Assembly: GCA_937958785.1 (NCBI GenBank)
Contig: CALGMY010000011.1
Location: 1-43,367 of the forward strand
Direction of reading: 5' to 3'
Length of the DNA: 43,367 nucleotides
DNA from: an uncultured Gammaproteobacteria bacterium
GTDB taxonomy: Bacteria; Pseudomonadota; Gammaproteobacteria; Steroidobacterales; GCA-2729495
Below are positions 34,386 to 42,348 of this stretch, one piece after another; positions within the stretch are counted from its first letter, which is position 1; each line of letters starts with the position of its first letter. A program made the position numbers and the translations under genes. The notes beneath the pieces are model-generated. The model had not been told where the DNA came from and did no database searches. It saw only the letters and a program-made list of their open reading frames with translations.

Positions 34386-36809
34386 ATGTCCCGGGCGGAC
34401 GACGTCGCGCAGACTGAAGCGTTCTACCAACTGGTCCTCGACTCCCTGCCCAACCAGGTGGCCGTCGTCGACCGGGGCGGGCGCACGCGCTACTCCAACG
34501 CCGCATGGCGATCCCACACCGAGGGAACCGGCACTCCCGAGGCCGAGCGACTCATGAGTGACGGCCGGTACCTGGAGGCCTGCGAGGCGGCGCTGGCCGG
34601 CGACACCGGCGCCAGCGCGGCTGGTCTCGACCAGATGCGCCTGTACCTCGCCGCCCTGCGCAACATCATCGGCGGCGTACGCGACGAGTTCTCCATGGAG
34701 TACGAAGTCCCCAAGCAGGGCCGCTGGTTCCGCGTCCGGCTGGCGCGCAGCCGCTCGGGAAACGGTGACATCGTGATCCAGCGGGAGAACATCACGGTCG
34801 AGAAGCACGCGGAGCGGGGCGCGGAGAACACCCGGCGCTTCCTGCAGTCCCTCATCGACCTCCTCCCCACCCGCATCGTCTGGAAGGACACGGAAGGGCG
34901 GATCCTCGGTGCCAACCGGGCCTATCTGGACGACGCCGGGGTGAGGGATGTGATCGGCCGCACCGACCTCGAGCTGCCCTGGGGCGCGAGCGTCGGCGCC
35001 AGCATCCAGGCAGACGACCGCCGGGTGATGGAGGGAGGCCTGCCCGAGTTCAACCTGGAGCGGGAGGTGCCCCGGCAGGAGGGCACGACGCGCTGGTTTC
35101 GCATCGACCGCATGCCGCTCCTGCGTCCGGACGGGTCCACCTCGGGCATCCTCGTCGCCTATTCGGACATCACGACGCTGAAGCGCACCGAGGACGCCCT
35201 CGCCCGGCAGACCGAGCAGTTGAAGGCGTCGGAGCAGCGCCTGCGCACCACGGTCGAGAGCGCGGAACTCGGCCTCTACGAGTCCGACCTGCCGACCGGC
35301 ACCGTGGCCCTCGGCCCGGGGTGGTGCCGACTGGTGGGCCTGCCGGCCAGTGAGACCCGCTCCACCATCGACGAGTACCAGCGCCGCGTGCATCCGGACG
35401 ACCTCGCGCGGGTCATGACGGACACCTGGCGGGAGGCGCTGGCCGGTGGCGCCCAGTTCCACATCGAGTACCGCCTGCGCCATGCGGCGGGCCACTGGAT
35501 CTGGGTGCACGACGGCGGCCGGGTGATCGAGCGGGCGCCGGACGGGACGCCACGCCGGCTGGTCGGCGTGATCACCGACATCACGCGCCGCAAGGAAGCC
35601 GAACAGGAGTCCGAGCAGCGCGCGGAGCGGCTGGAACTCGCGGCGAGCGCGGCAGCCCTTGGCGTCTGGGACCAGGACCTGCGCACCAACCGGAGCACCT
35701 GGGACGCCCGCATGCGGACGCTCTACGGACTCCCCCCGGACATGGCGGACGAGTCGATCGACAAGGACCTCATGGCGCGCCTCTGCCACCCGGACGACCT
35801 GGTGCGGCTCCGGGATGGCATCCACACCGCCCTGGCCGGGGCCGACCACTTCGATGCGGAGTACCGCATCATCCGGCAGGACGGGGAGATGCGGCACGTG
35901 GACTGCCGCGCCCTCATCCGCCGCGACGGGCACGGACGACCGGTGCGCATCATCGGCATCACCATGGACGTCACCGAGCGTGACCGCCTGGCCCAGGAGC
36001 GGCAGCAGGCCCAGCGCCTCGAGGCCATCGGGCAACTGGCGGCGGGCATCGCCCACGAGATCAACACGCCCACCCAGTACATCGGCGACAACACGCGGTT
36101 CGTGCAGCAGGCCCTCGCCGGCGTGTTCGGCCTGCTCGACCTGGCCCGACGCCAGCCCCCGCCCACGCGCCGCGAACTGGACGACGCCTGGCAGGCCGCC
36201 GATGGCGAGTACCTGCGCACGGAGATCCCCCGCGCCATCGACCAGTCCCTGGAAGGCATCAGCCGGGTCGCCGGCATCGTGCGCGCCATGCGGGACTTCT
36301 CCCACCCGGCCAGTGAGCGCACGCCCCATGACCTGAACCGGGCGATCCAGAGCACGCTGGCGGTGGCCACCAACGAGTGGCGCTACGTGGCCGATGTGGC
36401 CACCGACCTGGACCCCACGCTGCCCCACGTCCCCGTGATGCCGGGTGAGTTCAACCAGATGATCCTGAACCTCGTGGTCAATGCGGCCCATGCGATCCGC
36501 AGCCGGCGGGGCCCGGACGGCGGCATGGGCCGCATCACCGTGACCACGAGCCTCGGGGGCGACCACGCCATCATCACGATCGCCGATGATGGCTGTGGCA
36601 TGGCGCCCGAGGTGCAGAAGCGGATCTTCGAGCCGTTCTTCACGACCAAGGGCGTCGGCGAGGGCACGGGCCAGGGACTCGCCCTGGTCCACAACTTCGT
36701 CACGCGGCACGGCGGCTCGATCAGCGTGGACTCCGCGCCCGGCGAGGGCGCGCAGTTCACGATCCGCCTGCCACTGGCCCCGGCCGGGACCCCAGCCGCC
36801 GTCGCCTGA
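34386..36809 (+). CDS. Soluble multi-PAS sensor histidine kinase, orphan
   Basis: 807 aa from ATG 34386 (GAGGGG about 8 nt upstream). No membrane segments, so it senses a cytoplasmic signal. Four PAS/PAC units are readable: about 15-140, 150-285 (with VWKDTEGRILGANRAYL), 290-415 (WIWVHDGGRVIERAPDG, ITRRKEAEQ) and 418-545 (WDQDLRTNRSTWD, GITMDVTERDRLAQ). A dimerisation H-box with H557 follows (GIAHEINTPTQYIGDN), then the ATPase with N699 (NLVVNAAHAI), DDGCGMA and GEGTGQGLAL. The HEINTPxQYIGDN form is a known sub-group. No response regulator is adjacent, so its partner is elsewhere. It could control a nearby gene but nothing shows which. Confidence 0.92.
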   Translation: MSRADDVAQTEAFYQLVLDSLPNQVAVVDRGGRTRYSNAAWRSHTEGTGTPEAERLMSDGRYLEACEAALAGDTGASAAGLDQMRLYLAALRNIIGGVRDEFSMEYEVPKQGRWFRVRLARSRSGNGDIVIQRENITVEKHAERGAENTRRFLQSLIDLLPTRIVWKDTEGRILGANRAYLDDAGVRDVIGRTDLELPWGASVGASIQADDRRVMEGGLPEFNLEREVPRQEGTTRWFRIDRMPLLRPDGSTSGILVAYSDITTLKRTEDALARQTEQLKASEQRLRTTVESAELGLYESDLPTGTVALGPGWCRLVGLPASETRSTIDEYQRRVHPDDLARVMTDTWREALAGGAQFHIEYRLRHAAGHWIWVHDGGRVIERAPDGTPRRLVGVITDITRRKEAEQESEQRAERLELAASAAALGVWDQDLRTNRSTWDARMRTLYGLPPDMADESIDKDLMARLCHPDDLVRLRDGIHTALAGADHFDAEYRIIRQDGEMRHVDCRALIRRDGHGRPVRIIGITMDVTERDRLAQERQQAQRLEAIGQLAAGIAHEINTPTQYIGDNTRFVQQALAGVFGLLDLARRQPPPTRRELDDAWQAADGEYLRTEIPRAIDQSLEGISRVAGIVRAMRDFSHPASERTPHDLNRAIQSTLAVATNEWRYVADVATDLDPTLPHVPVMPGEFNQMILNLVVNAAHAIRSRRGPDGGMGRITVTTSLGGDHAIITIADDGCGMAPEVQKRIFEPFFTTKGVGEGTGQGLALVHNFVTRHGGSISVDSAPGEGAQFTIRLPLAPAGTPAAVA

Positions 36810-36842
36810 CCGGGCCGGTTTCCGCGCTGGTAGACTGGGGGC

Positions 36843-37370
36843 ATGGCCGCGCTCCGCCACCTGTCCGCCCTCGCCCTCCTGCTGCTCGCCTCCGGCCCGA
36901 CGGCCTCGGCCGCCGGCACGTGCCGGGAACAGCTGCACCCGCTGCTGCTGCAGTCGACCCCGGCGGCCGACGACGTGGCCCGGGTACGCGCCGTCTGCGA
37001 GGCCGAAGCCAGGTCCGGCGTTGCGGATGCCACCTACCAGCTGGCGCTGTTCTCCCTGGGCCTCGCGGGCAACTGGCAGCCGGCCGAGGCCATCCCGCTC
37101 ATCCGCGCGGCGGCGGACCAGGGCGTGAGCGAGGCGGAGTACTGGCTCGCCTGGCAATCGGAGGCCGGGCCGCTGCTGCCCCACGATCCCGCCGTGGCCC
37201 TCGGCTGGTACCAGAAGGCGTCCGCCAGCCGCCACCGGCTGGCCCTCGAGCGGCTGGCCGTGGCCTCCGAGCGGGGCGAGCTGGGCCTGCCGGTCGACGA
37301 GCGCAAGGCCCTGGAGTACCGGGCCGAAATCCGGCGCTGCGACGAGGAAAGCGCCCGGAATCCGCGCTGA
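36843..37370 (+). CDS. Secreted Sel1-like repeat protein
   Basis: 175 aa. A signal peptide (MAALRHLSALALLLLASGPTASA) is followed by Sel1-type TPR-like units: EARSGVADATYQLALFSLG, AAADQGVSEAEYWLAWQSE and SASRHRLALERLAVASERG. These alpha-solenoid repeats usually mediate protein-protein contacts in the periplasm. Two or three units are present, fewer than in large Sel1 proteins. It starts 33 bp after the histidine kinase stop on the same strand and could be part of its signalling route, which is an inference from position only. Confidence 0.82.
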   Translation: MAALRHLSALALLLLASGPTASAAGTCREQLHPLLLQSTPAADDVARVRAVCEAEARSGVADATYQLALFSLGLAGNWQPAEAIPLIRAAADQGVSEAEYWLAWQSEAGPLLPHDPAVALGWYQKASASRHRLALERLAVASERGELGLPVDERKALEYRAEIRRCDEESARNPR

Positions 37371-37467
37371 GCGCCTGGCCGGCTGCCCGGCCTGTGACCC
37401 ACGTCGTTCAACTTTCCGGCCCCGGTGCCGATCCTTGTCCTGACAGGGCGTCAGGCATCCGCTGCAC

Positions 37468-38091
37468 ATGGGCTGGCCGGAACCGGTGACTTATCTCCTG
37501 CTCGTGGTACTCGGGTACGCCCTGACGCGGGTCATCGATCTCCTGGTCGACTGGCAGCGCGGGCGACTCGGTGTCGCGCCGCCGGCGACCAGCCCGCACG
37601 ACGCCCCGCCCGCCTCCCCGCTCACCGCCACGGCCCGCCAGCGCCTGCTCGAGCGGCAGGCGGTCTATGCCCGGTTCAAGAGCCGGGTGGACGAGGCCAT
37701 CGAGGCCGCCGTGAACCAGGGCGCAGGCACCTACGGCATGCTCTACGGCATCCGGGACGCCTACGGCGAGCTGCTGCGCTGCGCGCCTGCCAGCATCACC
37801 CAGGCCGCCGACAGCGTGATCCGCTGCGTCACGCTGCTGGTCAACCTCGGTCCCTCCGACCAGCGCTTCGCCATGCTCACGCGGTCGCTCCGCTACTTCG
37901 ACGAGGAGTGCGCCTGCGACCAGGGCCTGCGGCAACCCGCGGTGCGCTCACACCGGGAATTCACGGTGCTCGGCGGCGACCTCGCCGGATCGCTGGCCGC
38001 CCGGCTGGCCAACGAGGCCACCGGCCCTGCTACCGGGGCGACTCCCGCACCGACAGAAAGCGGCTCGGGGTCGGCCCGCGCCCGGACGTGA
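37468..38091 (+). CDS. Hypothetical membrane-anchored protein
   Basis: 207 aa. The first 25 residues (TYLLLVVLGYALTRVIDLLVDW) form one membrane helix, probably with the remainder in the cytoplasm, then a Pro/Ala-rich linker and a helical domain (RQRLLERQAVYARFKSRVDEA; GAGTYGMLYGIRDAYGELLR; SDQRFAMLTRSLRYFDEE). I do not recognise the family. The last 62 bp overlap the end of the convergent solute-binding protein gene. The coding-like composition and the start context are moderate. Confidence 0.6.
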   Translation: MGWPEPVTYLLLVVLGYALTRVIDLLVDWQRGRLGVAPPATSPHDAPPASPLTATARQRLLERQAVYARFKSRVDEAIEAAVNQGAGTYGMLYGIRDAYGELLRCAPASITQAADSVIRCVTLLVNLGPSDQRFAMLTRSLRYFDEECACDQGLRQPAVRSHREFTVLGGDLAGSLAARLANEATGPATGATPAPTESGSGSARART

Positions 38092-39610
38092 CCCAGCCCT
38101 CGACCTCGGGCGCCACCAGGTATCGGCGCACGTAGTCGTAGATCGGCAGGACCGGGGCATCGCGGACCAGGATCGTCTCGGCCTGTTCGAGGATCTTCTG
38201 GCGCACCGCCGGGTCCGTGGCGCTGTCGGACTCCCGCAGCAGGCGGTCGTACTCCGGGTTCCGGTAGGCGCCATAGTTGTTGGTGTTGTCGCCGGCGAAC
38301 AGCAGCAGCAGCGCCACCGGGTCATCGAAGCTCGCGAAGTAGCTCCACCGGGCGACGGCGAAATTGCCGGTGCGGATCTGCCGGTTGAGCTGCCCGAAAT
38401 CCACGTTCACGGGCTGGACCCTCACGCCGACGGCCTGCCACATGGCCGCCAGGGCCACGGCGATCTTCCGGTTCTCCTCGTTCGTGTCGTAGACGTACTC
38501 GAAGGACAGCGGGCGTGACGGCCCGTAGCCCGCTGCAGCGAGCAGCCGGCGGGCCTCCGCCTGCCGCTCGGCCATGGGCTTCGACTCCTCGGGCAGGCGG
38601 ATGCCGTCGTAGTTGCGGAAGTCCGGCCCGACCAGGGAAAAGGTCGGCTTCACGCCGGTGCGGAGCAGCTTGCCGGTGAGGCCCTCGCGATCGATGGCCA
38701 GCGTCAGCGCCCAGCGCACCCGGGCATCGGCAAACTCCGGCCGGCGCAGGTTCACCAGCAGGTAGTACACCCCCTGGCTCGGCGCGATCTTGAGTGCGTC
38801 GGGCATCTCCCGGCGCAGGCGGTCGATCTCGTCGGGCGGGAAGTTCAGGATCTGGTGCAGTTCTCCGGCGCGAAAGCGCCGGAGCGAGGTGGCGAGGTCC
38901 TGGGTCGGGTACCACTCCACGAATTCCGTGGGGACCGCCGCCACGGACCGATAGCGGGGATTGCGCCGCAGCTTCGTCACGGTCTGGGGAACACGCTCGG
39001 CCAGGGTGTAGGCCCCGTTGGTCACCATGTGCTCGGGCCGGGTCCAGTTGCCGCCGTGCTTCTCGATGACGTGCCGGGGCGCGGGGGCCACGATCAGGTT
39101 GCCGACCAGGTCGAGGAAATAGGGCGCGGGGGCCGTCAGCCGCATCACCAGGGTCCGGGGATCGGGGGCACTGACGCCGAGCTTCTCGGGCGGCAGCTTG
39201 CCGGTGACGATGTCCCGGGCATTCTCCACCAGGTAGAACTGGCCGGCGATCGGCGAGCCGACTGCCGGCGTCACCAGGCGTCGGTAGCCGTAGACGAAAT
39301 CCTCGGCGGTCAGGGGCGTGCCGTCGGACCACTGGAGACCTGCGCGCAGGCGGAAGGTGTAGGTGAGCCCGTCGGGGCTGACGGTCCAGCTCTCGGCGCA
39401 GCCGGGCTCGAGGCCCAGCGCCGCGTCCTTGGCGAGCAGGCCCTCGAAGAGGTCGTTGATGATGGGTGCCGCGAGCGTGCCCGAGGCGACCACGGGATCG
39501 AGGGTCGGGGCATCGGCCGACGTCCCGCGGCGGAGGACGCCGGCGGCGTCGGCCCCCGCCGCCAGGAGGACCAGCGCCAGCAGCACGGTGGGACGGGATG
39601 GGATGTTCAT
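38030..39610 (-). CDS. Periplasmic peptide-type ABC solute-binding protein (SBP_bac_5), copy 1
   Basis: 526 aa, OppA/DppA-like. A signal peptide (PSRPTVLLALVLLAAGADA) precedes the binding fold, with early GTSADAPTLDPVVASGT and ESWTVSPDGLTYTFRLRAGLQWSDGTPLTAEDFVYGYRR (split here into two recognised parts: the SWTVSPDG and the WSDGTPLTAEDF motifs). Later ALTLAIDREGLTGKLL and PVLPIYDYVRRYLV are typical of the cluster 5 group. It should deliver an oligopeptide or similar ligand to an ABC importer, but no permease or ATPase gene is in the window. The ATG overlaps the previous gene's stop by 4 bp, and GGAGG lies 4-5 nt upstream. Confidence 0.92.
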   Translation of the reverse strand: MNIPSRPTVLLALVLLAAGADAAGVLRRGTSADAPTLDPVVASGTLAAPIINDLFEGLLAKDAALGLEPGCAESWTVSPDGLTYTFRLRAGLQWSDGTPLTAEDFVYGYRRLVTPAVGSPIAGQFYLVENARDIVTGKLPPEKLGVSAPDPRTLVMRLTAPAPYFLDLVGNLIVAPAPRHVIEKHGGNWTRPEHMVTNGAYTLAERVPQTVTKLRRNPRYRSVAAVPTEFVEWYPTQDLATSLRRFRAGELHQILNFPPDEIDRLRREMPDALKIAPSQGVYYLLVNLRRPEFADARVRWALTLAIDREGLTGKLLRTGVKPTFSLVGPDFRNYDGIRLPEESKPMAERQAEARRLLAAAGYGPSRPLSFEYVYDTNEENRKIAVALAAMWQAVGVRVQPVNVDFGQLNRQIRTGNFAVARWSYFASFDDPVALLLLFAGDNTNNYGAYRNPEYDRLLRESDSATDPAVRQKILEQAETILVRDAPVLPIYDYVRRYLVAPEVEGWVTSGRGPTPSRFLSVRESPR

Positions 39611-41175
39611 TGGACCTCCAGGAAGCGGGACGGGGGCGTGCCGATGGCGCCGTCCCACCAGCCCTTCACGCGGGCGGATACCAGGGACTTGCCCTGGTAG
39701 TAATAGATGGGGATGACCGGCTGGGCGGCGTTGAGCACCGCCTCCGCCTCCTCGAACAGGCGCATCCGGCCGGGCCCGGCGGCGAGGTTGGACTGCTGCA
39801 GGAGCTCATCGTAGCGGGCGTCGCGCCAGCCCGCCCAGTTGGTGGGTGACTGGCTGCCGTAGTGCTGGAGCAGCGCCATGGGATCCTCGTACAGGGAGAA
39901 GGCGGACGAGCGGGCCACGGCGAAGTTGCCGGCCCGGAGCAGGCCGACCAGTGCCCCGGCCTCCAGGTTGCTCACCTCGGCCCGGACGCCGATGGCCTGC
40001 CACATGGCGGCCACGGCCACCATGATCTGGCGGTTCTCCTCCTGGGTGTCGTAGACCACGGGCAGGACCAGCGGCCGGTCGGGCCCGAAGCCCGCGGCCG
40101 CGAGCAGGCGGCGGGCTTCGGCCTGGCGCGCAGCGGGCGCGAGGCCCTCCTCCGCGGTCCGCAGGCCCGGGTATCCGCCGATGCCCGGGCTCACGAGGGA
40201 CCAGGCCGGGCGCACGCCCGTCTTCAGCAGCTGGTAGGCGATGGCGTCCCGGTCGATGGCCAGCGACAGCGCGCGCCGGACCCGGACATCGTCCAGCGGC
40301 TTGCGCGACAGGTTCAGCGCCAGCAGCCAGGTCGCGTGCATGGGGCCGCCGTGCAGGACGTCCGGTTGGTTCTGCCGGACCCAGTCGAGGTCCTCGGGCG
40401 CGAGGTTCAGGACCACGTCGATCTCGCCGGCACGGAAGCGGCGGAAGGCGGTGCCGAGGTCCGGGACCACGTGCCAGATGACCTCGTCGATCCGCACGCC
40501 GGCCGCCTCCCGGTAGCGCGGGTTGCGGACGAGGCGGACGTATTCCTGGGGAACGCGCCCGGCCAGCAGGTACGGTCCATTGACGACCAGGTTGCCGGGC
40601 CGGGTCCAGTCGCGCCCCACCCGCTCGACCACGTGCCGGGGCACCGGGGCGCCCTGGGTGTTGGCCAGGACCTGCAGCAGGTACGGCACCGGATACTCGA
40701 GTTCGAGCACCAGCGTGCGGTCGTCGGTGGCGCGCACGCCGAGGGCCTCGGGCGGCAGGCGACCCTGCATGACGGCGCGGGCATTGCGGAGGAAGAGGAA
40801 CAGGCCGGCGCTGCGGGCCCCCGTGGCCGGGTCGAGCAGGCGCCGGTAGGCATAGGCGAAATCGCCGGCGGTGAGGGGCACCCCGTCGGACCAGACCAGG
40901 CCGGGCCGCAGGCGGAAGGTCCAGGCGAGGCCGTCCGGCGCCACCGTCCAGCTCTCCGCCGCGGCCGCCTCGGGCAGCTTCGACGGGCCCCGCCCCACGA
41001 GCCCCTCCGTGAGGTCGGAGAGCACCGGGGCGGCCAGCGTCCCGGAGCCCAGGGTGGGGTCCAGGGACGTCGGCTCGGCCGCGATCGTGCGGTGCAGGCT
41101 GGTGGCAGCGAGGGCCGGTGCGGCGAGAAGCAGCAGCAGGAGCGCCCGTAGGAGCGCCGACCGGCGCGATCCCAC
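39607..41175 (-). CDS. Periplasmic peptide-type ABC solute-binding protein (SBP_bac_5), copy 2
   Basis: 522 aa from GTG 41175, which gives an ideal signal peptide (GSRRSALLRALLLLLLAAPA). An ATG at 41220 is in frame but lies inside the upstream oxygenase gene and adds an unnatural leader. The body parallels copy 1 throughout (TSLDPTLGSGTLAAPVLSDL; SWTVAPDGLAWTFRLRPGL; ALSLAIDRDAIAYQLLKTG; PVIPIYYYQGKSLV), so the two are tandem paralogues. A REP (41148-41202) overlaps its 5' end and encodes part of the leader. It is co-transcribed with copy 1 (4-bp overlap) and follows the Rieske gene. Confidence 0.9.
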   Translation of the reverse strand: MGSRRSALLRALLLLLLAAPALAATSLHRTIAAEPTSLDPTLGSGTLAAPVLSDLTEGLVGRGPSKLPEAAAAESWTVAPDGLAWTFRLRPGLVWSDGVPLTAGDFAYAYRRLLDPATGARSAGLFLFLRNARAVMQGRLPPEALGVRATDDRTLVLELEYPVPYLLQVLANTQGAPVPRHVVERVGRDWTRPGNLVVNGPYLLAGRVPQEYVRLVRNPRYREAAGVRIDEVIWHVVPDLGTAFRRFRAGEIDVVLNLAPEDLDWVRQNQPDVLHGGPMHATWLLALNLSRKPLDDVRVRRALSLAIDRDAIAYQLLKTGVRPAWSLVSPGIGGYPGLRTAEEGLAPAARQAEARRLLAAAGFGPDRPLVLPVVYDTQEENRQIMVAVAAMWQAIGVRAEVSNLEAGALVGLLRAGNFAVARSSAFSLYEDPMALLQHYGSQSPTNWAGWRDARYDELLQQSNLAAGPGRMRLFEEAEAVLNAAQPVIPIYYYQGKSLVSARVKGWWDGAIGTPPSRFLEVQ

Positions 41176-41202
41176 GCAGATCGCGCCTGAAGGCGCTCCT
41201 AC
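41148..41202. repeat. REP pair overlapping the ends of two genes
   Basis: GTAGGAGCGCCGACCGGCGC (from 41148) and the inverted copy TCGCGCCTGAAGGCGCTCC then TAC (41181-41202). The inverted copy's TAG is the stop codon of the Rieske gene at 41199-42347. The forward copy runs into the signal-peptide codons of the solute-binding protein gene. Confidence 0.85.
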
Positions 41203-42347
41203 CCCGGCCGTTCCTGCCATTGCCTGGCCTGCCCGCCAGCGCCCGCCATGAGCGGCACGGACTCGAGCACCCAGCCGCGGGGGTTCTCCCGCCGGGCCGG
41301 GCTGGGAATGGCACGGACGACGCGTCCTTCGTCCCGGGCGAGCGCCGCCTCGTCGATGCGCCAGCCGCGTTGCTGCCACTCGAGCAGCCGCTCCCGGTAC
41401 CGGGACACGGCCCGGTCCGCGGGCATCAGCAGCTCGTGGCTGTTGGTCTCCGGCGTATAGAAGGGCTCCAGGTCGGCAAGTACCGCCTGGTCCTGCTCCC
41501 GGACGAAGGCGTTGCGGGTGCTGAAGCGGGCATCGTGCTCCGCGCCCAGCAGGAAGGTGCGCGTCTGCACGAGGAAGGTGCGGACGGTGGTGGCGTCGAC
41601 CGGCGTCTTGAAGACGTTCTGGTGGATGGAGAAACCCGGGCCCGGGTTGATGCGGGTGACCATGCACGTGGGGCCATGGTGGTAGGTGCCGGCAGTGACT
41701 TCCGCATTGCTGGTGCGGCCAGCGGCTGCCTTCATCTTCTCGTCGTGGAGCGGCGGCGAGTAATAGGTGGTCATGAAGCCGCAGCCCCACTCCTGCTCCT
41801 CGATGGCGAGTTCCGGAACCCGGGAATCGCCCTCCTTGCCGGAAAACCCGTGGGTGGTGTGCACGAACTCGTTATGGGCCGGATCGAGGCCGTTCTCGAT
41901 GGTGCGGCGATAGTCCGCGGTGTTCAGGTACTCGTCGAGCTGGGCGTGCCACCCGGGCTGGCCGTATTCGGGGATGGGCATGATGTCCGGGCGCTCGCCC
42001 TCGGGCAGGTCACCGAGGAAGACGTGGACCAGGCCGTAGCGTTCCTCCACCGGGTAGGCGTCGACCCGCGCGCGGACGGGGATGCGGGCCCCGGCGCCGA
42101 TGGAGGGGATGCGGGTGCAGCGTCCCTCCCCGTCGAACTGCCAGCCGTGGTAGGGGCACTCGATGCAGTCACCCTTCACCTTGCCGCCGGCGAGGGACCC
42201 GCCCCGGTGGACGCACACGTTGGCGAGGCAACGGGCCCCGCCAGAATCCCGGAACAGCACGAAGTTCTGGCCCAGCATCCGCACCCGGACCGGCTGGTCA
42301 CCCAGCTGGTCGCTGCGCAGCGCCGCGTACCAGAAGTTGATGTACAC
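41199..42347 (-). CDS. Rieske [2Fe-2S] oxygenase, alpha-subunit type (copy B)
   Basis: 382 aa, the same length as copy A at 4274-5422, and clearly paralogous: both begin MYINFWY and share GGSLAGGKVKGDCIxCPYHG, ENGxDPAHNExVH, HGFSG and AIPSPARR. Rieske ligands are the C-V-H pair of VCVHRGG and the C-P-Y-H motif; the mononuclear iron site is in GLDPAHNEFVH. The start is GTG at 42347, 1 bp after the TAG stop of the TolB-like gene, so the two are one transcript. It should hydroxylate or demethylate a small organic compound; no reductase or ferredoxin gene is seen. The region between the two iron sites and the C-terminal half differ from copy A, which suggests another substrate. Confidence 0.9.
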   Translation of the reverse strand: MYINFWYAALRSDQLGDQPVRVRMLGQNFVLFRDSGGARCLANVCVHRGGSLAGGKVKGDCIECPYHGWQFDGEGRCTRIPSIGAGARIPVRARVDAYPVEERYGLVHVFLGDLPEGERPDIMPIPEYGQPGWHAQLDEYLNTADYRRTIENGLDPAHNEFVHTTHGFSGKEGDSRVPELAIEEQEWGCGFMTTYYSPPLHDEKMKAAAGRTSNAEVTAGTYHHGPTCMVTRINPGPGFSIHQNVFKTPVDATTVRTFLVQTRTFLLGAEHDARFSTRNAFVREQDQAVLADLEPFYTPETNSHELLMPADRAVSRYRERLLEWQQRGWRIDEAALARDEGRVVRAIPSPARRENPRGWVLESVPLMAGAGGQARQWQERPG

Positions 42348-42348
42348 C

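Noticed and set aside
34314..37469. 1051-codon minus-strand open frame
   Set aside because: It lies opposite the histidine kinase and Sel1 genes, and its product is His/Gly/Arg-rich without recognisable domains.
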